DNA from: Entrophospora sp. SA101
Taxonomy: Eukaryota > Glomeromycota > Glomeromycetes > Entrophosporales > Entrophosporaceae
Length of the DNA: 64,000 nt
Assembly: GCA_958430865.1 (NCBI GenBank)
Contig: CAUDNR010001613.1
Location: 33,438-97,437, forward strand
Reading direction: 5' to 3'
Shown piece after piece: positions 24,504 through 34,700 of this stretch. The notes beneath the pieces are model-generated. The model saw nothing but the letters and a program-made list of their open reading frames with translations. It did no database searches and had not been told where the DNA came from. Positions within the stretch are counted from its first letter, which is position 1. The number at the start of each line of letters is the position of its first letter. The position numbers and the translations under genes are program-made.

Positions 24504-24948
24504 CCATTATTTATAAATAAAATTAATACCTGTTCCATATAATTTTTCCGTATCTTTTATAATTACGTATGTAAAATTTCTATAGTAATAGGGATGTAAT
24601 ACATTTGATACCATTGTCCTTAATTTGTAAAGAGTTAACAAATATATAGATTGATAAATTGCATCACCCAAGTAATGATAATACCAGGACCATGCAGAAA
24701 TGAAAAAAAAATAAAATGAGCAAATCTGATATTGATTATAGGCAGGGTTGGTATTGAACAATATCCAACCCTGATTACATGTGTCAGATTTTCATATACC
24801 CCTCAGCATTAAAGAGCCACTTGAATGGTAAAAAGGTATCTTGTGGTAAACATAAAATGGTTCCAATTTGTTTGATATTGGATGAGTAAAAAACTATAAT
24901 TTAGACATATATATATTATCCATAAAAAATATAAAAATCAAAATCATA
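24503..24948. other. Intergenic, unassigned minus-strand ORF
   Basis: An 84-codon minus-strand ORF (24507-24761), aromatic-rich, has no motif I recognise and does not continue the primase. No gene supported. Confidence 0.4.
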
Positions 24949-25445
24949 ATGGATTACATAACTAATGCTAAAGTTGGAAATGGAACTGTAACATGCCTAA
25001 TTTCAACATCATTTAACTACTCTGTAATTTCTATAGATTTTCTTAAGAAGTTAAATTTGGAATATAAAAATTCAAAAGATAAAATTATTTATTTAGGCGG
25101 TACTGAGAAAATACATCCTTTAGATGTAGCTATTATTCCAATTCAGTTTGAGGATGCAATGTTACAATTGATTCTGAAATATATGTTTGTGATAAAAATA
25201 ATCTTTTGAAAAATACTATCATTCTTGGTAATGATTGGTTTGGAAGCCTTCATAATTATTCGATTAAATTAATTCATACATTACCATATTGCAAGGAATT
25301 AGGAACATATCTTTCTATTAGAAGCTTTGGATCAGATTCTGGGCAAAAACTTTTCAAAAAATTAAAATGCACATATTGTTCTTCTTTTGATCTATATGAG
25401 TTATATGATTCTTTTGATGATGCAGATGATTATTCCGAATCTTAA
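24949..25445 (+). pseudogene. Retropepsin-like aspartic protease ORF, degenerate
   Basis: The frame from 24949 reads VTCLISTSFNYSVISIDFLK, then LGGTEKIHPLDVAIIPIQF. A one-base shift near 25165 continues as EIYVCDKNNLLKNTIILGND and WFGSLHNYSIKL. The order (ALIDTGAxxSVIS..., small-residue loop, IILGNDWL) is that of retroviral-type aspartic proteases common in fungal retrotransposons. The catalytic Asp-Thr-Gly is replaced by Ser-Thr-Ser, so activity is not expected. An acidic Asp/Ser/Tyr tail ends at 25445. No reverse transcriptase is adjacent. Alternative: a domesticated inactive retropepsin fold. Confidence 0.6.
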
Positions 25446-25580
25446 TCAAACATCCATTCTGGAATAATTTGTTCTTCTTGCTGGCATTATAATTGTCCAT
25501 TGGGCACTCAGGATGATTATTAACTGTATTTCTTTGATTTCTTCTTCTTGGATTTCCCCATCTTTGGTGCTCTGCAACAA

Positions 25581-25727
25581 CTAATTCCTAGCTTCATATA
25601 AATAGTAATAAAATTCTATATTTGATCTGGGATATGGAACTTCATTTAATGGTATTCTTCTTATTTCTGCAACTCTAGCACGAATTCTTTGTCTTAATCT
25701 TGCATTTATGCATTGATTATTTGGCAT
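25581..25727 (-). CDS. Small Arg-rich ORF, unrecognised
   Basis: A 48-codon ORF starting MPNNQCINARLRQRIRARVA and ending in LYEARN. It is basic and helical in appearance, and opposite in direction to the protease-like ORF. I do not recognise it. It could be a remnant of a repeat-encoded protein; the frame after the stop stays open for about 45 codons, which suggests a longer ancestor. Confidence 0.25.
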   Translation of the reverse strand: MPNNQCINARLRQRIRARVAEIRRIPLNEVPYPRSNIEFYYYLYEARN

Positions 25728-25895
25728 TTTTTATGATTTCTACATATTTGTTCAATTGGGGCATGCTGCAACAAAACCAGACAAAGTGAACATTGGTATT
25801 ACCAATGATTTCAGGGATCAATAGTGTTTGTTTATTTGTTTATCATCACAAATTGTATTACAATCATGATATTTGTCTAGACAAAAATAGTTAAT

Positions 25896-26147
25896 ATGAA
25901 ATTAATTTACATTAGGTCTACTATGGAACCCAAGAATTATAGCACCATTAGAAGTATTTTGAAGAAAGAACAAGGTGAAAAAATTGCTCCTTATATTTTT
26001 AAAATAAATGACACTCAAACACTGGAAGCTTATCTAAAAAAAGAAAGGATTACCTATGAAATTTACCATGAAGAAAGAAAAATAATAAATGTTGGAAAAA
26101 GAAAACATCATGACATGCCCCAATTGATAAAAAATGATCGGCATTAG
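25896..26147 (+). CDS. Small hypothetical protein (83 residues)
   Basis: Basic 83-residue ORF. The upstream Met at residue 1 or the one at residue 10 (MEPKNYSTIRSIL) could be the start. The C-terminal half (ITYEIYHEERKIINVGKRKHH) is Lys/His-rich. No known domain is visible. It precedes the TBP-like ORF by about 500 bases in the same direction; any link is speculative. Confidence 0.3.
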   Translation: MKLIYIRSTMEPKNYSTIRSILKKEQGEKIAPYIFKINDTQTLEAYLKKERITYEIYHEERKIINVGKRKHHDMPQLIKNDRH

Positions 26148-26641
26148 TGTAACAAAAAAATTATTGTATATGTATAGTGTTAACATTAATTATAATTTAA
26201 AGATATGATGTATACATATAGTGTTAACATATTTTACATTATGTGTAGACATCTTTGTGATCTAATTTTGTTTATAAAAAGACATTATCTTTATTTCTTG
26301 AAAGGTATTGATTAATCAGTTTCTGATTCTATATATTTTATTCTGATAAAGTCATTGATTCTCTTAGCCCTTGAGATTTAGGATTTCTTATTAGAATGCT
26401 TATGTAAAATTACTTCATAGAAGGGTTGGAGATTGAACTCATAGGTGGTATCAGATTTCATATGATGATCTAGAGGCTTCTCTATCTAGGATTAGGTATA
26501 GTATTCATATTGAAATTTCGATTTAGACTTATAAATTAAAGTATTACTATATAAAAAATATATCTTATAAAAAAATGAGTGAAAAACATACTATCTTCAG
26601 TGGATTAATCCTTTCTCTTTGTATATATTCAGTTAAAATTA
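26148..26641. other. Intergenic, no gene seen
   Basis: AT-rich. It contains a near-repeat of TATAGTGTTAACAT (26173 and 26218). Otherwise empty. Confidence 0.5.
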
Positions 26642-27355
26642 ATGTTAAAGATCTTAATTATAAAGATCTTGGAGAACAACTTAAAGCCTACTAAAAATAT
26701 TTTAGTGATTAATAGTAATTTTGTTCACAAAGCTTATGATGGGTTTGAAGAATTTATAAATAGACCTAAGAAGCTAGCACCTTCTAAGAAGAAATTAATA
26801 GCTATACCTGGCTATAAAGAACGAAAAAAGATTGGTGATGGTACTTGCTTTCAATCCTGCCTTGAGTTTATTGTATTAATTGATGATAAGACTTATAAAA
26901 TGTGCTATTTTCCTAGGAGTGGAGAATTACAAGTGTTTGGTGTTATAGATGAAAAATTTCATTCTGGTGAAATTGCTGTTGAGTATATTATTGATTTTCT
27001 TAAACATAGCGGACTTTCAGAATTTGAATCAGTTGGTGTTGTTAGTCATAACCTTTCATTGTTGAATTATAAATTTAACGTTATCTTACCTAAAAATACT
27101 CTTATTGATATATCAAAAATACATGATATCATTTCTTCAGATAATTTTCCTTCACCTTTTCCTATTGACTATGTTAGTAATCCTCTTGATGGAATCCACA
27201 AACTTTCAATCAAGTTTAATGCATCTGGAAAAAATACTTATGTTCTTATTTGGCCTTTGGATTCTAACTTCTTGATTTATGATTATTTGAATTCTATCTT
27301 CAGTTCTGAAATATATAATCTCTTTAAGACTTTACCTATTCCTGATAAAAAATAA
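26642..27355 (+). CDS. TBP-like protein, possibly giant-virus derived
   Basis: Intact 237-residue ORF. Residues about 60-75 carry KERKKIGDGTCFQSCLEF, followed by YKMCYFPRSGELQVFGV and AVEYIIDFLKHSG. The second half (YKFNVILPKNTLIDISKIHD; KLSIKFNASGKNTYVLIWPL) looks like a pseudo-repeat of the first, the arrangement of TATA-binding protein. The GDGxCFxS opening and FxxGxxQxxGV spacing recall TBP-like proteins of nucleocytoplasmic large DNA viruses, rather than the highly conserved host TBP. Endogenous giant-virus DNA is known in Rhizophagus. The assignment is from pattern memory only. It might equally be a lineage-specific host family. Start at the first ATG; the first 30 residues are not conserved-looking. 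Confidence 0.4.
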   Translation: MLKILIIKILENNLKPTKNILVINSNFVHKAYDGFEEFINRPKKLAPSKKKLIAIPGYKERKKIGDGTCFQSCLEFIVLIDDKTYKMCYFPRSGELQVFGVIDEKFHSGEIAVEYIIDFLKHSGLSEFESVGVVSHNLSLLNYKFNVILPKNTLIDISKIHDIISSDNFPSPFPIDYVSNPLDGIHKLSIKFNASGKNTYVLIWPLDSNFLIYDYLNSIFSSEIYNLFKTLPIPDKK

Positions 27356-28017
27356 AATATTGGAAAGATTACTGGTAATAAATATATTATTATAATTATT
27401 TACAGCAATCACAATCAGCAGCCATAATTATTTATGGCAAATGGTAACGACCTGTCCAAACATTTATTGCAAGTGTCTTTAGTATATTTAGTCATGATGA
27501 AAAAATTATGTTATAAAGAAAATTAATGAAAAATTTATTATAAAAACTTCAATTATGAAAGAACAAAGTAATTATTAGAAAATTATGAGCAATAAAAGCT
27601 TTTTTTGACCATGTGATTAACAAAATTGGCATGTATGGGAATGTTTATCCAACCTGGTAGTTGGGCATTCTTTTATTATCATAACTCGTGCAGTATACTA
27701 TTCTTCTTATTTTATTATATTTACTAATTTAGAAAATCACATTGTAATTTTTTGTAATTTTGTAATTCAATGTATTCTGGTTACACAATTTTATAAATTT
27801 CCACTTTCATATGAGCCGATTTGCGGAATGGACAAATTACAGGGGATATGTAACACAAAAATTTTACTATTACTATGATAACCAATAATAAATAAGCATG
27901 GTGGACATTCTTTGTTGTCACATTGTGCAACGATCAACAAAACAATTTTATCACTTAATGTAACGCAAAATTAATTATTTTTGATTGGCTAAATCAAATA
28001 AATATAATTTTTATTAA
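27356..28017. other. Intergenic, no gene seen
   Basis: AT-rich, with a short inverted repeat near 27651 (CCAAC..GTTGG). No coding sequence supported. Confidence 0.5.
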
Positions 28018-29755
28018 CTAAAAATGATGAAAATTGTATATTGCCATATTTAATTTTTGATCTAAACTTCTATCAATATTCAAGTCATTACCAAAATCAC
28101 TAAAAGAAACATCATCTACTTCATTTTCATTTACTTCTACATTTAAATCATCCTCATTTAAATCATCTTCAAGTATTGATGCACTTGTATTTTCTAATCT
28201 TTCATTATATGAATATATCAATACACAATCATTACTTTGATTTTCATTTTGTTTAATATTGCAATGTTCATAATCACAAAAGATCCTACTATTGGGTGGA
28301 TTTGAGGTATGATATCCTGATGGTAATGCTTCCATTTGAACCTCAATATTAAAAGTAGATAATAAATAATTTTTCTGCTCTTTTGATGGAGGATTAATGT
28401 TATCTGAATTTGCCCAAATTTTTTGAAAGAAATCTAAGAGAAATAATGCAGATTTTTTTGTCATTGTATCAATTTTTTTTTTGTATATGGATATTTCTTT
28501 GTTAATAAAAATGGTTTTATAAATTCAGAATCATGTCTGTTATTGTCTATATTAATAGCATCATCTCTTAATCCTTCTGGGTTAAAATTTTTTCCTGATG
28601 TTCTTCGATGGATCAAACTATGAAAATTTTCTACAAAATATTCATTAAATTCAGATAAATGATCTTGAAGGATATTATACATTGGATGTTCAATTGTTTG
28701 CCAATAAAAAATATCTGAAAGAAAGGCTAACATAATTTTATCATAGTTTTTTCTGCCAAATTTTTTCATAAATGTCCATAACTGAAAAATTGTTTCTATA
28801 TATTGCTCAAAATGACCTTCTCTGAATAGAACAGCATAAACATCTAATGCAGCTGGCATACAATTGTCCAATAAATCCAAAAATGTTTGATATTCAACAT
28901 TTTTACTAAACTTGAATTTTTCCATAACAGATTTTCTAATTATCATCCATCCTGAATATGCAAGATAAATAATAAGATTGATCATCCACTAATGCAGCTG
29001 GCATACAATTGTCCAATAAATCCAAAAATGTTTGATATTCAACATTTTTACTAAACTTGAATTTTTCCATAACAGATTTTCTAATTATCATCCATCCTGA
29101 ATATGCAAGATAAATAATAAGATTGATCATCCATGGCTGTGGTTTTTTTGGCAGGTTTTTCTTTTTTTGAAAAGTTTCTTTATATAAAAGATTAAAAAAT
29201 GGATGATATATTTTAACTATTGTTTCTCTTGTGTTAAGAGAAACATGAAGCGGCCCTAACATAGGAACTAAATGTAAAATGTTATTAGAAATATTAATAG
29301 AATCACCATATCTTCTTTTGAGTGTAATTGCTCTACGAATAAAATATTGTCCAGGGTAATCTGCAGGCACTGGCACTACATAATTTGATAAGTAATTGCT
29401 CATTGTGGGTAATTCTATAAATGGTGTGATTGCTTGAAGATAATTATCTAAAGATTTTAATTCTTGGGGAACAAAATCTACAAGTTTCACAGAATCCATT
29501 TTTCTTTTTTCTGGATGAGCTTCTTGAAATTCTGGTTCATAGCTATGAACAGTTAAATTATTAATTAATTCATCTTCATTAAGATTGACATTGTTACTTA
29601 TGCAGAACCATGTTGATTTTTTTTCTGTATAACTAATTCCCAAACATGAAATATAATCAAATTTCAAAGCCCATCTTAGTAAATCAGCATCAACATTTAA
29701 AGGATTATGAATTGGTTCACCTAATGTTGAGATAAAAGGAATTGGTGGAATATCA
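28018..29755 (-). pseudogene. Repeat-family ORF (transposon-like, DUF-type), broken and 5' cut by N gap
   Basis: Reading from the gap toward lower coordinates: PADYPGQYFIRRAITLKRR, then LHLVPMLGPLHVSLNTRETI, PWMINLIIYLAYSGWMIIRK, LDLLDNCMPAALDVYAVLF, IFQLWTFMKKFGRKNYDKIM, VENFHSLIHRRTSG and a C-terminal region with an acidic end. The block GPLHxSLNxRE...HPFF...KPxPWxxxLL is a large repeated protein family in Rhizophagus genomes, probably transposon-encoded; I know no biochemical function. Two lesions break it: a 145-bp tandem duplication (28845-29134) that shifts the frame, and a shift in an A run near 28465. The N-terminal part is lost in the gap at 29756. Confidence 0.65.
28845..29134. repeat. 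145-bp perfect tandem duplication
   Basis: 28845-28989 and 28990-29134 are the same 145 bases, with the sole visible difference at the last position. The duplication copies codons for LAYSGWMIIRKSVMEKFKF and neighbours. As 145 is not a multiple of three, it breaks the reading frame. Confidence 0.95.
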
Positions 29756-30347
29756 NNNNNNNNNNNNNNNNNNNNNNNNNNNNNNNNNNNNNNNNNNNNN
29801 NNNNNNNNNNNNNNNNNNNNNNNNNNNNNNNNNNNNNNNNNNNNNNNNNNNNNNNNNNNNNNNNNNNNNNNNNNNNNNNNNNNNNNNNNNNNNNNNNNNN
29901 NNNNNNNNNNNNNNNNNNNNNNNNNNNNNNNNNNNNNNNNNNNNNNNNNNNNNNNNNNNNNNNNNNNNNNNNNNNNNNNNNNNNNNNNNNNNNNNNNNNN
30001 NNNNNNNNNNNNNNNNNNNNNNNNNNNNNNNNNNNNNNNNNNNNNNNNNNNNNNNNNNNNNNNNNNNNNNNNNNNNNNNNNNNNNNNNNNNNNNNNNNNN
30101 NNNNNNNNNNNNNNNNNNNNNNNNNNNNNNNNNNNNNNNNNNNNNNNNNNNNNNNNNNNNNNNNNNNNNNNNNNNNNNNNNNNNNNNNNNNNNNNNNNNN
30201 NNNNNNNNNNNNNNNNNNNNNNNNNNNNNNNNNNNNNNNNNNNNNNNNNNNNNNNNNNNNNNNNNNNNNNNNNNNNNNNNNNNNNNNNNNNNNNNNNNNN
30301 NNNNNNNNNNNNNNNNNNNNNNNNNNNNNNNNNNNNNNNNNNNNNNN
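29756..30347. other. Assembly gap of 592 N
   Basis: Run of N. Reading frames drawn through it are artefacts. Confidence 0.99.
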
Positions 30348-30575
30348 AAAAACGTACCCTTTCAGTATGTCATAAATTCCGTATGTTTTATGCTGAAACA
30401 AAAACGTACCCTTTCAGTATGTCACACATTCCGCACCTATTCCGCACCTACTCCGCACCTTGTGTTAAATTTTAAAAAGTGCAAACTTTTCAAACCGTAT
30501 AATAAATACGTTAATTCCGTATTTATTTTTTTAGAACGTACTTTACGTACGGAAATTCCGTATGTTATTTTTTAT
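30348..30575. repeat. Short direct and inverted repeats at gap edge
   Basis: AACGTACCCTTTCAGTATGT occurs twice (about 30350 and 30402). ATTCCGCACC/CTCCGCACC occurs three times between 30427 and 30460. CCGTAT/ACGTAC-rich inverted pieces follow (30497-30563). This looks like the end of a mobile element hidden in the gap. Confidence 0.6.
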
Positions 30576-30599
30576 AGGGAATAATTACAATGACAATGA

Positions 30600-31140
30600 T
30601 AAAGTAATTATTTTAGACAGAGAAAGCACCTTTTAGAATCTGAAGAGAGTGTTTACATTGAACCTGAAGGAAATATTGACAATTATAACAATTGTGATGA
30701 TTGTGGTAATGACAATTATGGTGGTTGTAATTATGATAATGATGATATTGATAATGATAATGATAATGAGCATGATAATGGTAGTGGTAGCAGTGGCAAT
30801 GGTGATGGTGGCAGGATTAATTCTATCAAGACCATTGGTATTTCTAAGAATAAAAGTTCAATATGGACACATTTTGATAAACAAATGGATGAAAAAGGCA
30901 TAAAATGGGCTAAATGTAAATATTGCTTGTAAGTAATTAAAATAAATTGCATTACTTATTTTTTTTAAAAAAAAATTACTAATTGTGTTAATTACATTAA
31001 ATAAAGACATGGGAAATATAATATGAATAGTGGCTCTACTTCAAATTTAAGTCATCATCTTAAGAATCATAAAAATAAAATTGATGTTAATGTAAATAAA
31101 CAAGCAATGATGTTGGACAGATTTCTTAAAATGGCAGTAA
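30600..31140 (+). pseudogene. BED zinc-finger fragment of a hAT-like transposase
   Basis: An acidic Asp/Asn-rich stretch (about 30620-30815) precedes SSIWTHFDKQMDEKGIKWAK and CKYCL. After a gtaagt intron (30929 to about 31007) the sequence continues as HGKYNMNSGSTSNLSHHLKN and HKNKID. C-x2-C ... H-x4-H in this context is a BED finger, the DNA-binding head of hAT transposases. Nothing of the catalytic core follows; the frame dissolves after LDRFLKMA. A frame shift near 30632 separates the acidic leader from residues upstream. No terminal repeats seen. Confidence 0.65.
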
Positions 31141-31245
31141 TAGTGAACATATTGTATATATTTAAATCAATTAATATATTTACATTTGTAATTTTCTTAA
31201 TCTGTGACCCGTTGACCTGACCCGACTCATTCGAAGCTCTATTCA

Positions 31246-31481
31246 GGACTCAGATTATATGGCACATTACAATATTCAGACCCACAATATTTAAAAAATC
31301 TTAATGGATATACTCATGATAAAAAATCTGATATATACAGTATTGGTATATTATTCTGGGAAATTTCCAGTGAAAAAATACCATTTGAATCTGAAATATC
31401 TACAGGGTTTAGTTTTGTATTTTCTATAGTAAATGGTAAAAGAGAAGAAATCATTGAAGGATCTCCAAGAAATTTATACAA
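31246..31481 (+). pseudogene. Protein kinase C-lobe fragment
   Basis: One exon-like open stretch encodes YGTLQYSDPQYL, then HDKKSDIYSIGILFWEISS and VNGKREEIIEGSPRNLY. These are kinase subdomains VIII (activation-segment end), IX (DxYSxGxxxWE) and part of X, in the style of the large Rhizophagus TKL-like kinase family (DPQYL, NGxRE). It ends at a gtaaat donor with no following exon, and lacks the ATP-binding lobe and the HRD/DFG motifs, so it is not a functional kinase. Confidence 0.78.
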
Positions 31482-31765
31482 GTAAATAATTTTTAATTTT
31501 GATGTCCTGCACTATAGATCCACGCGAACCATATTTAATTTTAAGGTTCGTGTCACCAAAGGAATTCGGAAAAAACGCTTGAAAATCATTTTGCATAAAA
31601 ACTTTACATGTCATTTACTTCTTGATGGGTACCCAAACAAATTTTGCAGAATTAGCCAAACCATTTTATATTTATCCTGTAAATGGCATGTAAATTTTAT
31701 TGATTATTATTTTTTAAAAAAATAATTATAATTTAAAAAAAACTATAATATTTTTTTCTCAATAG
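31482..31765. other. Spacer between kinase fragment and UNC80-like gene
   Basis: Contains a short hairpin: ACGCGAACC at about 31523 facing GGTTCGTGT at about 31546. No coding sequence recognised. Confidence 0.5.
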
Positions 31766-34700
31766 ACAATGATTGCAACAAGTCTTTAGATAAATTTGAA
31801 TACATAAGAAAAACATATAGACCAGCAAACCATAATGTAGTCATTTTATTTTATTTTTTTAAGTTATATATTTAACAGGTTATTTTCAATCTAACTTTAT
31901 TTTTTTTTTGATTTAGGAAAATTTTGCTAGGATTCAGTGGTGTTGTAAATTACTAGAAACCCGACAAAAGGAGATTAGGGTACTGTAAAATTTTATCTGT
32001 CATATAATAGGTCTTCGCAAAGTTATTAAACCATTTATCTAATTCATTTATATTTAAAAATATTAAAGAGTCGTGTGTGTGATATTACTGAGAAACTATT
32101 AAATGATACTGCAGAAAAATCATATTTTCCTACATCTGTCACTGCCATTCATGCACTTGTGTATACATTTGTACACACTTTAGTAATTATTTCACCAATA
32201 GTATCTGAAAAGACAGAAGAAGCTTCTAGGCTAATAAAAATGATAAATGGTTTTTTAGTCCGTTTAGCTGCTGGAACATTGGTAGCTATTGATCCTGATG
32301 AAGCAACTGTTGGTTATTCACACATACAAATACAGAATTATAATAGTTTGGCTCAATGTATATTCCTTGAAGGTTTGGTAAAATGTCTTCTAGTGAAAGA
32401 TGTTCAATTAAGAAGATTTGTCATGGAAAATCTTTTAATGGTATTATTAAAACATATAACTGATTAAAATTAAAATTCTTAAAAGCTATATATCTAATAA
32501 AATAAACTTTCACTAGAAACATTGGATATTGCCTGATCAAACAATGACATCTCTATATGAACATGTTGTGCAATTATTTTCACAAGCTGCTTTTGAGATG
32601 CTTTCTGATCCTAAATCCTCTATTATTGATCAAAACAATCCTTTTTCATCATTACCATACCTTATACTCAACATTTTATATAATAAATTACCACCTAAAG
32701 ATCTTCGTAGAATGTCACCACAGGTTATACGAAGCCTTATCAGTGTATTAGTGTCTATATTTACTTTATCATGGCCTGAACTTGCACCACAACGCAGTAG
32801 TTCACTTTCTACACCCAATGCCACCGATAATCATTCTTCATCTTCTTCATTCACACAAAGTGTAACCAACAATAAAACCAACAACAACAAAAACAAAAAT
32901 TCGGTTAAAACAATGACATCTTCATCAATTAAATCATCTAATAATGATGATTTACTTAGTCCAGGAGTACCTAAGCAAACAGACATTGAAATTCTATCAT
33001 TGGCAAAAAAATATGTTGAGGATTTATGGAATGAAGGATGGAAAATGGAAGTCATAGAGCTTGTCAAAGAAACAGTAATTAAACTTTTATTTTTCTTACT
33101 CATTTTAAAATTGTAATAATAATAATAGAGGTCAACTTAATTAAATTTTTCTTTGTGTGAATAAAATATCAATTATAGTTTCAACAAGATAGCCTTGAAA
33201 GAATTATTGCAGTGCTAGATCAATTGGTGTTTGGCATAAATGATACTATGGGAAATGATATTGTTAAAGAAACGATTTCAGATTTGTTTTCTGTGTGTTG
33301 TTATTAATTAATATTGATGATTTTTATTTTTAACTTTTAAATTTTATTAATAAGCATTTGACTATTTTTATTCCCACAGAAAATTATATCAACACAACCT
33401 GAAACATCACCAAATTTAAAAAAATTATTATTGTCACTATGTACAAAACATCGGCAACATTTTTATAAACCTATACTTGCATGTGTTGCATCAGATTCCG
33501 AATCAAAGATTGCTAGTCATCTTCATCTTATTGCAACTTTACAAAAATATTTAAGTCCTGTAGAACTTTTTATGCAAGATGTTGAATTCATGAGTGTTAT
33601 TATTTTAAGTGATGTTGGTCCGGGTATAACAAAGACTGCTGGAAATAGTCATGATCTAACTTCAACTGCGCCAAATTCAACATCTAAATGTGTATGGGGT
33701 TCCACTACATTAGGTCAATGCGTTATTGTAATGGAATTTGTGTGGATAATTAGAGAATTAAGGTTGAATAATTCTGGTGTAAGTAATTTTCTCTTTCCAA
33801 GTATACCTATATTCTATATGTATATGTTAAAATTAAATTTGCCTACTTTTATTAATTGTTTTTTTAAAATTATAGCATTCAAAAAATTCAAAACAAGATG
33901 TGATTGCTAAAATTTTCTTAAATGATCTGGAAAAACATTTAGCAATTTTTATAATTGCAAAGGTATATTATTGTTGTTATTATTATTATTGATATATTTT
34001 GGTAATTGATTTTAATTTAAATATATGTTTATTAGGAAAAAACAAGGTTGATTCCAATACCTTTACGTGTCTTATTATGTAACCTTTTTTTTGAAATACG
34101 TTTATATTGTAAAACAACTTATCGGTATAAAATTATTATTGTTATTGTTATTGTTATTGTTATTGTTATAATGCGTATTTTTAACATTTTGGAGTACTTT
34201 TTTTTTCAAGTCCAGGATGGTTATCTCGTATAATTGATTGGATGAGTTATTCAGCTCCTGGTGCTGCCATATATCGGGATTCAATAATCCAGCTCAATAA
34301 ATTAAACAATCCTTTTAAATTATTTTCTGAACCAGAAGTTGATAATAACCAACTTAATGAAGTTGAATGGATTTTTCAGCGAATAAGGGTTGTTTATGCA
34401 AATCTAGAAGATTATAATTCAAATGATTCAAATCAAGTTAGTAGATATAAATGATTTGATTATCATTAATCCCTTAAAATATCATTAATGGGTTGTTTCT
34501 GTTTATTTTATTTAATTGACAGGGTGATCAAATGGACGTTCCTGTTCCATTTATACCAATTCCTTTGTCAACTACAACACCACATACACCAACTACTCCC
34601 AAAACTCCATTAACGCAATATAGTGAACTGAAAAGACATTCTACAATTATTGTTTCAAATACTACAATAAATCATCCACTCCGTTCATCATCAAAATTAC

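Noticed and set aside
24507..24761. Upstream ORF as the missing first exon of primase
   Set aside because: Its residues do not match the primase N-terminus, and no donor/acceptor pairing gives the conserved sequence.
29721..30584. Two long ORFs through the N run
   Set aside because: They consist almost entirely of unknown bases; the frames are meaningless.
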